Assembly (NCBI GenBank): GCA_021787735.1 | Contig: JAJYLL010000013.1 | Span: forward strand, 1 to 64,000 | Origin: Acidobacteriota bacterium | Lineage (GTDB): Bacteria > Acidobacteriota > Terriglobia > UBA7540 | Direction: 5' to 3' | DNA length: 64,000 nucleotides | Shown here: piece by piece, positions 54,473-64,000 of the stretch | Layout of the letters: each line of letters begins with the position of its first letter | How positions within the stretch are numbered: the first letter of the stretch is position 1 | The notes under the pieces: model-generated | What the model was told of the DNA's origin: nothing | What the model saw: only the letters and a program-made list of their open reading frames with translations | The model's database searches: none | Position numbers and translations under genes: made by a program

Positions 54473-54815
54473 AGCGACCTCCTTTTGAGCATGATCTCTA
54501 TTGGACACCGGCAAGAACCGGTCTCTGTTTCAGTCCGCGACGGCCGTTATAAGCTTGTCGACGTCCCGTTACTACGTCAGTACTTGAATTACTAATACAC
54601 CTGCAAAAAGGGGTCTGTCAAGGGAAAAATCAAGCCCCACCTCTTCAAAAATATCCCCATTGGGCGGTATCTTTCTCCTGGTTTTTCTGTCTCCAATTTT
54701 CCTTGGGGTGGCAGTTGGCCCATTCCAGAAACCGGAAAATGTGGTGCGACGGCTGTACCGACCAGCATTTGAGATTTCCCTTCCAGCCGATATCATCGGA
54801 TAATAGCTCTGGACT
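54473..54815. other. Divergent intergenic region
   Basis: It holds the minus-strand promoter at 54592-54621 for the secreted pair. I saw no convincing plus-strand promoter for lolC/E and no coding frame. Confidence 0.4.
54592..54621 (-). promoter_or_regulatory. Promoter of the secreted-protein pair
   Basis: Minus strand: consensus TTGACA (54621-54616), an 18-base spacer and TATTAG (54597-54592). Leader about 110 bases to the ATG at 54472. Confidence 0.5.
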
Positions 54816-56045
54816 ATGAGGTTTGAACTATTTGTCGCGTTGCGGTACCTGAAGGCGAAGCGCCGTCAGGCTGCCTTGTCGGTGGTGACGGCCATCTCCG
54901 TAGTTGGAGTGATGGCCGGAGTGGCGGCCCTGGTGATCGCGCTATCCATTAATAATGGGTTTCGGCTGGAACTGCAGAATAAACTCCTCGGTGCCACGGC
55001 CAATGTAAACCTCATCCGGTCTCAGAACGATGGCATCAATCATTATGATGCGCTGACCGATCGCCTATCAAAGCTGCCGCACGTGGTTGCGGCGGCGCCC
55101 GCGCTTTACGAACAAGCCCTGATTTCAAACCGGCAGCGGTCGAGCGGGGTGGTTATCAAGGGGATTGACCCCCGACGCGAACTCAAGGTTTGCGACCTTC
55201 TCCAACGTCTCACAAAGGGTTCACTTCAAGGACTTTCTGAAACCTTCCCTGACGCTGACCCGATTATTATCGGTGCCGAGCTGGCCAGGTCGCTTGGAGT
55301 AACGGTTGGTGACACGGTGATGATCACCAGCCCGCAGGGAACCCTGACGCCCTTCGAAGTGGTTCCCAAGTACCGCCATTTCCGGGTGGTCGGGGTGTTT
55401 AATTCCGGGTTCTTCGACTTTGACGCAACCTGGGTTTTTACAAACCTGAATGCCGCCCAGCGCCTGTTTGATTTGAGAAATGTTGCTTCCGTGATCGAAT
55501 TCAAGCTCGATGATGTTTACCTGGCTGACTCGGTGGCCCGGTCCATATTGAAAGCTGCCGGCTCCGGGTTTACTACTACGACGTGGGTGGACCAGAACCA
55601 CGCGTTGTTCAGTGCCTTAAAGCTGGAAAGGCTGGTTACAATCCTGACCATCGGATTGATCGTGCTGGTTGCCGCGCTTAACATCTTCATAACGCTGGCG
55701 ATGATGGTGATGGACAAGAACCGTGACATCGCGGTTTTGAAATCGATGGGAGCGAAGAATAAACAGATCTGGACGGTTTTCACACTCCACGGGATACTCA
55801 TCGCGACTCTGGGGACGATCCTTGGTCTGATTCTGGGCTATGGCGGAGCATGGCTTGGCGAAACCTACCGGCTGATACCGCTGCAGGCTGACGTTTACGG
55901 ATTGTCCTTTGTACCATTCATCCCACGGCCCTGGGACGGCCTGTGGATAAGTCTGGCGGTTTTGGTTATAAGTTTCCTTGCTGCTTTTTATCCTTCCTTT
56001 TCCGCTGCCAGGCTGGATTCGGCAGAAATTCTGCGATACGAATGA
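54816..56045 (+). CDS. Lipoprotein-releasing ABC transporter permease (LolC/LolE family)
   Basis: The 409-aa inner-membrane permease releases lipoproteins from the inner membrane for transfer to the outer membrane. It has the MacB/FtsX plan: one N-terminal membrane helix (SVVTAISVVGVMAGVAALVI), a periplasmic domain of about 220 residues, then three helices (LVTILTIGLIVLVAALNIFI and two more) and a final conserved SAARLDSAEILRYE. A single permease gene is present, so it may form a homodimer (LolF-like) with the adjacent ATPase. The ATPase gene starts 77 bases downstream. Confidence 0.88.
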   Translation: MRFELFVALRYLKAKRRQAALSVVTAISVVGVMAGVAALVIALSINNGFRLELQNKLLGATANVNLIRSQNDGINHYDALTDRLSKLPHVVAAAPALYEQALISNRQRSSGVVIKGIDPRRELKVCDLLQRLTKGSLQGLSETFPDADPIIIGAELARSLGVTVGDTVMITSPQGTLTPFEVVPKYRHFRVVGVFNSGFFDFDATWVFTNLNAAQRLFDLRNVASVIEFKLDDVYLADSVARSILKAAGSGFTTTTWVDQNHALFSALKLERLVTILTIGLIVLVAALNIFITLAMMVMDKNRDIAVLKSMGAKNKQIWTVFTLHGILIATLGTILGLILGYGGAWLGETYRLIPLQADVYGLSFVPFIPRPWDGLWISLAVLVISFLAAFYPSFSAARLDSAEILRYE

Positions 56046-56121
56046 ATTCGGTATCGAGCATTGATTGTCTCCGGAAACTTTTATGCTAATGTACCGTCAG
56101 AATTCGGAAAAATGAGGCCCA

Positions 56122-56808
56122 ATGCTGCGAGTTGAAAATCTGAGCAAGATTTACCACTCCGGGGAGCAGGATGTGGTAGTTTTTGAGGGGCTCAATCTGG
56201 AGATCCAGCAGGGCGAACTACTTGCGCTTGTTGGGAGATCGGGGTCAGGGAAGACGACTTTGCTGCACCTGCTCGCGGCGCTAGACACCCCGACAACAGG
56301 TGAGATATACTTTGGGAGGCAGAGGTTGGGTGAGCTCAGTTTTGATGGGCAGGCAGAGTATAGGAACAAGCGAATTGGTTTCGTTTGGCAAATGCACCAT
56401 TTGTTGCCTGAATTCAGCGCGTTAGAGAATGTTATGCTGCCTCAGCTCATCGCAGGCAATGATTTTGAAAGGGCACAGGGTCGCGCCAGAGAACTTCTGG
56501 CGGAGGTGGGCCTGGGAAATGCCTTGGGGCGCCGGACCGGTGAGCTTTCTGGGGGAGAGCAGCAGCGGGTGGCACTGGCAAGGGCACTAGTTAACAACCC
56601 ATCCTTGCTGCTGGCGGATGAACCAACAGGAAACCTGGATCACCGGACCGCAGAACTGGTTATCGATCTGCTCGAACGGTTGCACCGGGTTCATGGGTTG
56701 ACTTCAGTACTGGCTACGCACAATATGGAACTCGCGCAGCGCGCGGCTCGGACGTTGCGTCTGGAAGACGGCCAACTGACCGAGGTGGTAGTTCCACGGT
56801 TTAACTGA
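56122..56808 (+). CDS. lolD: Lipoprotein-releasing ABC transporter ATPase (LolD)
   Basis: The 228-aa ATPase has Walker A GRSGSGKTT (38-46), the signature LSGGEQQR, Walker B LLLADEPTGNLD and the switch His in LATHNMELA. It belongs to the LolD/MacB subclass and should pair with the permease encoded just upstream. GAGG lies shortly before the ATG at 56122. Confidence 0.9.
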   Translation: MLRVENLSKIYHSGEQDVVVFEGLNLEIQQGELLALVGRSGSGKTTLLHLLAALDTPTTGEIYFGRQRLGELSFDGQAEYRNKRIGFVWQMHHLLPEFSALENVMLPQLIAGNDFERAQGRARELLAEVGLGNALGRRTGELSGGEQQRVALARALVNNPSLLLADEPTGNLDHRTAELVIDLLERLHRVHGLTSVLATHNMELAQRAARTLRLEDGQLTEVVVPRFN

Positions 56809-56829
56809 CAGCCTGCTTTTTGGCATAAT
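56801..56829 (+). promoter_or_regulatory. Possible clpC promoter
   Basis: TTAACT (56801-56806), a 17-base spacer and CATAAT (56824-56829), overlapping the lolD stop and 40 bases before clpC. Matches are moderate. Confidence 0.3.
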
Positions 56830-56868
56830 AGATGTCAGGAGCAGGGTCTAAGGAAGAACTGAGGAGCT

Positions 56869-59307
56869 ATGTTCGAGAGATACACAGAAAAAGCCCGGCG
56901 TGTCATCTTCTTTGCCCGATATGAGGCCAGCCAGTTCGGGAGCCCTTATATCGAAACGGAGCACTTGTTGCTCGGTTTGTTGCGCGAAGATAAGGCGCTT
57001 ACCAATCGGTTTCTCCGTTCCCACGCCTCCATTGAGTCCATTCGTAAACAGGTGGAAGGGCACATCCCCGTCCGGGAAAAAGTGTCAACGTCTGTCGAAC
57101 TGCCTCTCAGCCAGGAATGCAAGCGCGTCCTTGCATATGCCGCCGAAGAAGCCGAACGGTTGGCGCACAAGCACATTGGCACTGAACATCTTCTGCTCGG
57201 ACTTCTTCGTGAGGACAAATCGTTCGCAGCTGAAATTCTGCACGAGCGCGGACTTCGGTTGTCAACGCTCCGGGAAGAATTGAGCCGCACACAGAACGAG
57301 AAGGTGACTGCGAATCGCACGAAAGAGACTTCGCTGCTTTCCGAGTTCAGCCGTGACCTTACCCAGGCAGCGCTTGAAAATCAGCTTGACCCGCTGATCG
57401 GCCGGGAGAACGAGGTTGAGCGGGTCATCCAGATCCTGTGCCGCCGCACTAAAAACAATCCGGTTTTGATCGGTGAGCCTGGCGTTGGCAAGACGGCCAT
57501 CGTTGAGGGTCTGGCGGAACGCATCGCTGAGGGCGACGTTCCCTCCTTCCTTTCAGACAAGCGGATTCTGGCCCTTGACCTTTCTCTTATTGTGGCGGGC
57601 ACCAAGTATCGCGGGCAGTTTGAAGAGCGCCTGAAAACCATCATGAAGGAACTGATGGAGGCGCAAAACTCTATCATCTTTATCGACGAACTCCACACGC
57701 TGGTGGGCGCTGGGTCGGCCGAAGGGTCACTCGACGCGGCGAACATTCTGAAGCCGGCCCTTTCGCGCGGCGAGATTCAATGCATCGGCGCCACAACACC
57801 GGGCGAATTCCGGAAGTCCATTGAGCGCGACCGCTCACTCGAGCGGCGCTTCCAGGCCGTTAAAGTGCCGCCGCCCGACGAGGCGCAGACCATCAAGATA
57901 CTTTTCGGGATTAAGGAACGGTACGAGAAGTTCCATGCCGTCAACTATACGGATGAGGCCATTACAGATTCCGTGTATCTCTCAAGCCGTTACATCCCGG
58001 ATCGTTTCCTTCCCGACAAGGCCGTCGACCTGATCGATGAGGCGGGTGCGCGCGTCAAGCTGCGGCAGAGTACCTTGCCGGAAGAGATGATCGACGTCCA
58101 GAAGCGGATCAAGTTTGTGGTTCACCGGATGGAAAACGCCATCGCCAACCACGAATTTGAAAAGGCGCGTTTCTATTCGGATGAGGAGCGCAAGGAACGT
58201 GAGAACCTCCGGATCCTTCGCGAAAAGTACAATATTGATGAGACGGCCATCGGCTCGGTGTCCAAGGCAGACATTGAAGATGTTGTTGCGCGCTGGACGG
58301 GGATTCCCGTGGCTTCCATCAAAGAAGAGGAAATGGCAAAGCTGCTCCGGCTTGAAGATGAGTTGCACAAGCGGATCGTCAGCCAGGAATCAGCCATCTC
58401 AGCGCTGGCGCGGGCCATCCGTCGTTCGCGGGCGGGGTTGAAGCCGCCGGGGCGGCCGGTCGGATCGTTCCTCTTTCTGGGACCGACCGGCGTGGGCAAG
58501 ACTGAAATGGCTCGGTCGCTTGCGGCCATCCTGTTCAACAGTGAACGGGCAATGATCCGCTTTGACATGTCGGAATTCATGGAAAAACACTCCGTATCAA
58601 AGCTGATCGGTTCGCCTCCCGGATACGTAGGGTACGAGGAAGGCGGACAACTCACGGAGCGGGTGCGGCGTTCGCCCTATTCGCTGATCCTTCTGGATGA
58701 AATTGAGAAGGCTCACCCCGATGTCTTCAATATTCTTCTGCAGGTTTTTGAAGACGGCCAGTTGACAGATGGGTTAGGAAACACGGTTGACTTCAAGAAC
58801 GCAATCATTATTATGACGTCGAACATCGGTGCGCGGTACCTGGAACGGCGTTCGAATCTTGGGTTCCAGTCCGCGACGGAAGGCGCGACGGACAAGAAGA
58901 TGACTGACCTGGTGATGGGTGAGGTCAAGCGTCTGTTTAATCCGGAGTTCTTGAACCGGCTCGATGAGACCATTGTCTTTAATGCTCTGAATGATAACGA
59001 CCTGCTGCAGATCCTTGACTTGCTGGTCGCAACAATGAACCAGCATCTGGCGCAGAAAAACATCTCTTTGACGCTTTCCCCCGAAGCCGGGAAGTGGATT
59101 TTGGAGAAGACCTGTACGGATCGTTCATACGGGGCCCGGCCACTAAGGCGGGCCTTGCAGAAGTACATCGAGGATCCGCTTTCGGAAGCGTTGATCCAGG
59201 GCGACATTCAACCTCCTGCTGTCCTTGAGGTGGTTGTGGAGAATGAATCGCTTTACTATCGCCCTGTGAATGATAAGCTGGTCGCGGCCACGCCACTTTC
59301 TCACTAG
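56869..59307 (+). CDS. clpC: ClpC-type AAA+ protease regulatory ATPase
   Basis: The 812-aa unfoldase feeds substrates to ClpP. Two N-terminal Clp repeats (1-145, each with an [13 protein letters not shown]-type motif) precede NBD1 with Walker [10 protein letters not shown] (about 203) and Walker [12 protein letters not shown] middle domain with a UVR-like segment ([20 protein letters not shown]) marks ClpC rather than ClpB or ClpA. NBD2 has GPTGVGKTE (about 538) and [16 protein letters not shown]. No mcsA/mcsB/ctsR genes, the Gram-positive partners, are nearby. clpP is not in the window. Confidence 0.95.
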   Translation: MFERYTEKARRVIFFARYEASQFGSPYIETEHLLLGLLREDKALTNRFLRSHASIESIRKQVEGHIPVREKVSTSVELPLSQECKRVLAYAAEEAERLAHKHIGTEHLLLGLLREDKSFAAEILHERGLRLSTLREELSRTQNEKVTANRTKETSLLSEFSRDLTQAALENQLDPLIGRENEVERVIQILCRRTKNNPVLIGEPGVGKTAIVEGLAERIAEGDVPSFLSDKRILALDLSLIVAGTKYRGQFEERLKTIMKELMEAQNSIIFIDELHTLVGAGSAEGSLDAANILKPALSRGEIQCIGATTPGEFRKSIERDRSLERRFQAVKVPPPDEAQTIKILFGIKERYEKFHAVNYTDEAITDSVYLSSRYIPDRFLPDKAVDLIDEAGARVKLRQSTLPEEMIDVQKRIKFVVHRMENAIANHEFEKARFYSDEERKERENLRILREKYNIDETAIGSVSKADIEDVVARWTGIPVASIKEEEMAKLLRLEDELHKRIVSQESAISALARAIRRSRAGLKPPGRPVGSFLFLGPTGVGKTEMARSLAAILFNSERAMIRFDMSEFMEKHSVSKLIGSPPGYVGYEEGGQLTERVRRSPYSLILLDEIEKAHPDVFNILLQVFEDGQLTDGLGNTVDFKNAIIIMTSNIGARYLERRSNLGFQSATEGATDKKMTDLVMGEVKRLFNPEFLNRLDETIVFNALNDNDLLQILDLLVATMNQHLAQKNISLTLSPEAGKWILEKTCTDRSYGARPLRRALQKYIEDPLSEALIQGDIQPPAVLEVVVENESLYYRPVNDKLVAATPLSH

Positions 59308-59484
59308 TGCGACTCCTTCGGGGGTCGGGGAATCCGCGAGTAACCTGAATATCCAACGCATCCTAAGACAAACTTGCTGTAGGCGGGCTGGCCTTGATTG
59401 AGGGACGCCAGCCAACTTTAGGGGAGTTCGCCGCATCGGAGATGCTTAAGCTAATCTACCAGAGCGCGGGAGAAAGGCTGTTTC

Positions 59485-62400
59485 TTGAAGTTTTTGAGAG
59501 GTAAGGGCATCAGGCAGGATCAGTCGTTCGGAGGGCAATTGGCTGCTGCGGCTCTGGTATTTTTCATGAGTGTGTCCGCACTCCTGGCTCAGAGTTCTGC
59601 CCCGCAGAGCCAGACGAAACAGTCTTCTCCGCCCGCTCAGGCAGAAAAGCAACAGACGCAGAAGCAACAGCCCCCTCAGGCGGCCCCGGCCAAACCCGGG
59701 CAACTGGAACTCACAACGCCTCAACTGACCACTCCGCAGCTGACGACTCCCAAACCGGCAGTTCCTGCAAAGCCGGGCGCTAAGGAGAAAGCTCAACCTG
59801 TCAAGCCGAAGCAGACGCTCATTGAGGGCATTGAATTCCGGGGCAACCGGCGCATCCCTTCCGCCTCCTTACAGGCACAGATTTTTTCGCGACCTGGAGA
59901 TGTCTACAATGTCAACGCGCTCGAGCGCGACTTCATGGCGTTGTGGAACACCGGCTACTTTGATGATATCCGCCTTGAGGTCCAGGACGGGAAGACGGGC
60001 AAAATCGTAATCTTTTATGTCCGCGAGAAGAAACTGGTTCGGGCCATCACCTACAAAGGTCTGCATTCCGTTCAACAGTCAGACGTTCTGGAGGCGTTTC
60101 AGAAGCAGAAGGTCGGGCTGACCATGGATTCGCAGTATGATCCGGTCGTCGTCAAACGCGCCGAGGTTGTGCTCAAGGAGATGCTGGCCGCTCACGGCAG
60201 ACAATTTGCAACCGTCCGGCACCGCACTCGCAACATTCCGCCGAATTCGGTGGCTCTTACCTTCATTGTGACGGAAGGTCCCAAGGTCAAGATTGGAAAG
60301 ATTCAGTTCACTGGTAACACCGTGTTCCCGAACCACACGCTTGTTCGGGCCATGAAATTGTCCCGCCCCGCCGGCCTCCCGCCGTGGTTCTACTGGTTTC
60401 ACAAAACTTACGATCACGACCAGGTCTTGTATGACCTTGAAAAGGTACGCGAACTCTATCAGGACCGCGGATACTTCTACGCTCTTCCAGGTGAACCGGT
60501 TGTGAAGATGCGAAACACATCGCACCACTGGCCGTTCTTCTTCTGGAGTTGGGGTCATGGCAAGGCTGTTGACGTTACCATCCCGATTGAAGAAGGCGTG
60601 CAATACCGGCTGGGCAAGTTCAATATCCGGGGCAATAAGCTCTTTAAGACGAAGCAGCTTGAGCCAATCCTGGGTATGAAGTCCGGCGATATCTTTGACC
60701 TGAGCAAGATGCGCAAGGCGAATGACAACCTGACCAAGCTTTACGGAGAGTTCGGGTACATCAACTTCGTCGCGACTCCCGATCCGGAGCCGGACCGCAA
60801 AAAGCGCCTGATCAACCTGACCTTTGATTTTGACGAAGGCCACCAGTTCTTTATTCATCGGATCGAGTTTTCGGGCAATACCAAGACCCGCGACAAGGTG
60901 ATTCGCCGCGAGTTGCTGGTGAACGAAGGCCAGATGTTTGATACGCGGCTCTGGGACCTTAGTATTCTGCGCGTGAACCAGCTGGGCTTTTTCCAGGAGA
61001 TCAAGAAAGACGATTACAAGATCAACCAGAATGCCAAGAACCACACGGTTGATATTGACCTGAAGGTCCACGAGAAAGGGCGCAACCAGATCGGGTTCTC
61101 CGGTGGCATCAGCGGCTTTGCGGGCAATTTCTTCGGGTTTAACTACTCCACCAACAATTTCATGGGGCTTGGTGAGACGCTGAGCGTCGGCGTCCAGACC
61201 GGGCAGTATGAAAAGATGTACACGTTTGGGTTCACTGAACCCTACGTGGCGGACCGCCCCATTACGACAGGGTTTACGGTCTTCAAGAGCGACATTAATT
61301 TCAACCAGCTTCAGCAGACCAGCATTTATTCGGGCGTCAGCCAGACGGCGCTGGCTTCAGCTTATGGCGCTACATCGTTCCAGAACTTTGCCCAGAATTC
61401 CACCGGCTTTACCACCTTTGTCAGCTATCCGCTCAAACGCCATTTTGCTCGTCTGGGGATGACCTACAGCTTCTCGACCAGCAGCCTGGAGACTTTCAGT
61501 CTGGCCTCCCAGGAGTATTTCAAAGCCCTAAATTTCCAGAACATTACTCAGGGCCCCAACTCGCTGACCGGCATTCGTACCAGCTCCGTGATGCCCACTT
61601 TAAATTACAACACCGTGGGTCCGAACTACATGGAGCCGCATTACGGGAAGTCCCTGTACGCTTCGATCCAGTTCGCGGGGAGCGTGCTGGGAGGCAACGT
61701 CAATACCATTACTCCCAGCCTTGAGTTCAAGTACTATCACCCCATAAATCATGGCCGCAATACGCTGGCGTTCCATGCGTTGGTTTCTTCCATCAGCGGT
61801 TACGGCGGCAAGGTTCCGCCTCCGTTCTCGCGGTTTTACATGGGCGGAGAATATGACATCCGCGGTTTCGACATCTATTCCATCAGCCCGGTTGCTTTCT
61901 TCCCCACGGTAGCTTCCGTCTGCAACAGGGACAGCGCGGGGAATGTCATTCCTGCGCTGGATCCTTCAGGGAACTCCACCGGGGCCTGCGGGTCGTCCAC
62001 CAGTTTCCCGGTTAACACGGTGATTTTCCCGGGCGGCGATACTGAGTGGTACACGCAGTTGGAATACCGGATCCCGATCATTGGCCCTGTAACCGTCGGA
62101 CCCTTTCTTGACGCCGGCATGGATTTCATCTGGCACAAGAGCGAATTGAATCTGCGGTCCAACGCGCTGACCTCCCTTACGCAGGAGTTCCCGTTCTTCA
62201 AGGCCCCATCGCAATTGCAGCTTGCGGCTGGAACGAACTATCAGCCGCGCAGTTCTACAGGCATCCAGTTGCAGGTGATCGTGCCGCACTTTAACATCCC
62301 GTTTCGACTGTATTACGCGTACAACTGGTTAAGGATGAACAAGGTGATTGCGCCGCCGGGAGCTTCTGCTGACATTCAGTCGCTGTTCCCCAACAACCAG

Positions 62401-62490
62401 ACTTATCTGGGTGCGGCGCCGTACTTCCAGAGTTTCCATTATGAGGAGCGTAAAACCCGGTTCGGTTTCACGGTGGCCAGTTCTTTTTAG
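59485..62490 (+). CDS. bamA: Outer membrane protein assembly factor BamA
   Basis: The 1001-aa outer-membrane protein inserts beta-barrel proteins. A signal-like N terminus (FFMSVSALLAQ) is followed by a Gln/Pro/Lys-rich linker with LTTPQLTTPQLTTP repeats (about 36-112). Five POTRA-type domains run from about 113 to 540, with IEGIEFRGNRRIPSASLQAQ first and FFIHRIEFSGNTKTRDKVIR near the last; one carries a Trp/His/Phe-rich insertion (HHWPFFFWSWGHG). The barrel follows (GISGFAGNFFGFNYSTNNFM) with the lid motif region MGGEYDIRGF, ending GFTVASSF with a terminal Phe. It starts at TTG 59485 with GGGAGAAAGG upstream. ompH/skp follows. Confidence 0.93.
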   Translation: MKFLRGKGIRQDQSFGGQLAAAALVFFMSVSALLAQSSAPQSQTKQSSPPAQAEKQQTQKQQPPQAAPAKPGQLELTTPQLTTPQLTTPKPAVPAKPGAKEKAQPVKPKQTLIEGIEFRGNRRIPSASLQAQIFSRPGDVYNVNALERDFMALWNTGYFDDIRLEVQDGKTGKIVIFYVREKKLVRAITYKGLHSVQQSDVLEAFQKQKVGLTMDSQYDPVVVKRAEVVLKEMLAAHGRQFATVRHRTRNIPPNSVALTFIVTEGPKVKIGKIQFTGNTVFPNHTLVRAMKLSRPAGLPPWFYWFHKTYDHDQVLYDLEKVRELYQDRGYFYALPGEPVVKMRNTSHHWPFFFWSWGHGKAVDVTIPIEEGVQYRLGKFNIRGNKLFKTKQLEPILGMKSGDIFDLSKMRKANDNLTKLYGEFGYINFVATPDPEPDRKKRLINLTFDFDEGHQFFIHRIEFSGNTKTRDKVIRRELLVNEGQMFDTRLWDLSILRVNQLGFFQEIKKDDYKINQNAKNHTVDIDLKVHEKGRNQIGFSGGISGFAGNFFGFNYSTNNFMGLGETLSVGVQTGQYEKMYTFGFTEPYVADRPITTGFTVFKSDINFNQLQQTSIYSGVSQTALASAYGATSFQNFAQNSTGFTTFVSYPLKRHFARLGMTYSFSTSSLETFSLASQEYFKALNFQNITQGPNSLTGIRTSSVMPTLNYNTVGPNYMEPHYGKSLYASIQFAGSVLGGNVNTITPSLEFKYYHPINHGRNTLAFHALVSSISGYGGKVPPPFSRFYMGGEYDIRGFDIYSISPVAFFPTVASVCNRDSAGNVIPALDPSGNSTGACGSSTSFPVNTVIFPGGDTEWYTQLEYRIPIIGPVTVGPFLDAGMDFIWHKSELNLRSNALTSLTQEFPFFKAPSQLQLAAGTNYQPRSSTGIQLQVIVPHFNIPFRLYYAYNWLRMNKVIAPPGASADIQSLFPNNQTYLGAAPYFQSFHYEERKTRFGFTVASSF

Positions 62491-62560
62491 CTTGACAGCT
62501 CTTCAGGGAGCAATGGCAAGATAAAAGCGACTTTTAATGATGGCAAAGGAGTAAGCACGG

Positions 62561-63163
62561 ATGAGAAATCGAGTATTTGTAATTTTGATGTCGCTCGGCG
62601 TCATGGTACTTCCGACGTTTCTAGGCGCGCAAACTACGCCGGCAGCCGGTGGCGACAAGATCGGCGTCATCGATATCCAGCAGGCGGTTCTGGAAACCGC
62701 AGAGGGGAAAGAGGCCTTCCAGAACCTCCAGAAGAAATACCAGCCGCGCGAGACGGAAATCACCCAGCGGCAACAGGATGTTCAGGCGATGCAGCAGCAG
62801 CTTCAAAAGCAGATGACCACGCTGAGTGCGGATGAGCAGCGCCGAATGCAACATGACCTTCAGGACAAGCAAACGGTCCTCCAGCGTCTGGAGCAGGATG
62901 CGCAGTCTTCGTTTCAGTATGACCGCGACACGCTGATGAGGGAGCTCGGGCAAAAGATGGTAAAAGTGATTAACCAGTATGCCTCCACGCACGGTTACGC
63001 ACTCGTGATTGACGGGAGCCAGGTTCCCGTTTATTACGCTGCCAAGGGTGTGGATATTACGCCGGACATCGTAAAACTGTATGACACGACCTATCCTGTT
63101 CAGGCGGCGTCCACTGGCTCCGGTGCAACTGCAGGAGCAAAGCCTGCGGCCAGTCCGAAGTAA
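62561..63163 (+). CDS. skp: Periplasmic OmpH/Skp-family chaperone
   Basis: The 200-aa protein has a signal peptide (MRNRVFVILMSLGVMVLPTF, ending LGAQ), the start strand KIGVIDIQQAVLETAEGKEAF and a long Gln/Arg-rich coiled coil (about 60-135), then a closing strand region YALVIDGSQVPVYYA. Skp chaperones escort unfolded outer-membrane proteins to BamA, whose gene is immediately upstream. The Thr/Ala/Gly-rich tail has no known role. A strong hairpin ends the unit at 63241-63292. Confidence 0.88.
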   Translation: MRNRVFVILMSLGVMVLPTFLGAQTTPAAGGDKIGVIDIQQAVLETAEGKEAFQNLQKKYQPRETEITQRQQDVQAMQQQLQKQMTTLSADEQRRMQHDLQDKQTVLQRLEQDAQSSFQYDRDTLMRELGQKMVKVINQYASTHGYALVIDGSQVPVYYAAKGVDITPDIVKLYDTTYPVQAASTGSGATAGAKPAASPK

Positions 63164-63786
63164 TTGCGCAACAAAGCGCGGATAGAGCGGCCGGCCAGGG
63201 ATTGCGTTTTCGGCGCTCAAGTCGGCTGAATGCAAGATTCAACCCCTGTTGGTATCGTTTTTCACCGATTGAAGGCGATGCCGGCAGGGGTTTCGGTTTA
63301 CTGCGCTTGTGTTGGCGTAGGCGGAGGCCTCAAACCCAGATAACTTTATCGCCCCCGTTCCATGGAGGTCCGATCTGACACCTTGCAGCCCTGGACCTGG
63401 CAAGGTGCCTTCGGCCCAATGTTTCTCATCCTGCCGCGGAAAATGATTCAGAATGCCAGCGGGCCTTCCTGCCAAATTCCTGGAACGGCGTTCTTTATTC
63501 AACCAAGTGAAATGCTTCAAAGTGACCGGACGAAGCCTGGTCTTTCCGTTTTGGGGCTTCAAATCAGGTTGTCTTGAGGTCCCGGGTGACGTAATATAAG
63601 TTGATAGATTAAAAGTGGTTAAAAGGGTCGCCGCGGCCGAGGTTGCAGCATAGCATGGCTGCAGAATCGGTATGCGGTGATTTCTGGGCAGCACGGCGCT
63701 TGTCGACCTACCCATAAGAGGGTGGGCGGGTTTTGCAGGATCGCTCGGCAGAAGCTTAGCTGAATACTGAAGGAGTTCATCTATCC
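63164..63786. other. Intergenic region after bamA-skp
   Basis: A terminator hairpin lies at 63241-63292. From 63360 to 63780 there are further imperfect GC-rich inverted segments but no recognised gene or RNA; an antisense frame of 158 codons there has biased composition and no ribosome site. Confidence 0.4.
63241..63292 (+). terminator. Terminator of bamA-skp
   Basis: A 17-bp stem (AACCCCTGTTGGTATCG at 63241-63257 with CGATGCCGGCAGGGGTT at 63276-63292, three G-U pairs) and an 18-base loop, 78 bases after the skp stop. Confidence 0.6.
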
Positions 63787-64000
63787 TTGCCTAAGAAGAA
63801 ACAGACGCAGAAGAGGAACGGAAAAACAGTCAGTGAATCCCGGGTGGAAATGGTGGAGGTTGTGCTGCCGAATGACGCCAACCCGCTTGGCAACATCCTG
63901 GGCGGCAAGGTCATGCATCTGATTGACATTGCGGGAGCCATTGTTGCCCATCGCCACACTCGCAGCGTAGTGGTGACGGTCTCTGTTGACAACCTGGACT
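63787..64000 (+). CDS. Acyl-CoA thioesterase, hotdog fold (partial at window end)
   Basis: The first 71 codons are present. After a Lys/Gln-rich start the sequence EMVEVVLPNDANPLGNILGG, then KVMHLIDIAGAIVAHRHTRS, matches the N-terminal half of YciA/ACOT-type acyl-CoA thioesterases, which hydrolyse acyl-CoA; the Asn-x-x-Gly-Asn and GG-x-x-M-x-x-ID segments are conserved. It starts at TTG 63787 with AGGAG 11 bases upstream. The gene runs past the window end, so the remaining active-site residues cannot be checked. Confidence 0.85.
   Translation, partial: MPKKKQTQKRNGKTVSESRVEMVEVVLPNDANPLGNILGGKVMHLIDIAGAIVAHRHTRSVVVTVSVDNLD

Noticed and set aside
63239-63715. 158-codon minus-strand frame after skp
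   Set aside because: It reads through the terminator hairpin, lacks a ribosome site and shows no family pattern.

Overview
The window reads as a chromosomal segment of an acidobacterium, probably a soil or metagenome-derived genome. Three things point there. First, a decayed copy of the VWFA-related secreted protein typical of that phylum lies at 34967-35233. Second, there are several secreted esterase and glycoside-hydrolase-like genes and a FecR/W-Y-rich surface protein. Third, the translation and envelope blocks (rimP-nusA-infB-DUF503-rbfA-truB; lolC/E-lolD-clpC; bamA-ompH) indicate a diderm. No tRNA, rRNA, CRISPR array or intact transposon was recognised. All start choices rest on Shine-Dalgarno (SD) sequences and family alignment read by eye.

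Layout. 1-1101: 5'-truncated DNA methyltransferase-endonuclease. 1102-2098: non-coding-looking locus with a near-consensus promoter, an operator-like dyad, a bracketing inverted repeat, a strong hairpin, and a 45-codon ORF on the opposite strand. 2099-7450: secreted esterase, DUF4097-like and TPR proteins, sugar transporter. 7523-9922: FecR/DUF6600-type protein. 10188-13604: histidine kinase, NtrC-type regulator and a PD-(D/E)XK nuclease read as one unit. 14486-21903: LysR regulator, aspartokinase, threonine synthase, PEP carboxylase, PhzF-like protein. 21934-26657 (minus): proC, ilvC, an ACT-domain small subunit and ilvB, with a promoter and a TetR-type palindrome over the predicted ilvB start site. 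26843-39714 (minus): carboxylesterase, membrane proteins, deoC, SGNH hydrolase, two large Tat-type secreted proteins, an S10 peptidase and gene remnants. 40126-46652: transcription/translation operon. 46796-51445: LysE-like transporter, a phosphofructokinase with PPi-type signature residues, a hypothetical protein and lysS. 51588-54472 (minus): two secreted proteins; the upstream one is cut by an in-frame TAG but stays open for 71 more codons and overlaps the next start by ATGA. 54816-63163: Lol transporter subunits, ClpC, BamA and Skp/OmpH. The last 214 bases begin an acyl-CoA thioesterase.

Metabolically, 14.5-26.7 kb forms a coherent aspartate-to-isoleucine block: PEP carboxylase makes oxaloacetate, aspartokinase and threonine synthase serve the threonine branch, and ilvB/ilvC carry out the shared branched-chain steps. 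Regions 2.1-3.1 and 26.8-39.7 kb suggest extracellular polysaccharide and peptide breakdown, with a sugar:proton symporter at 5.7 kb. The least explained loci are 1345-1803, the TAG-interrupted secreted pair, and the nuclease translationally coupled to a two-component system.
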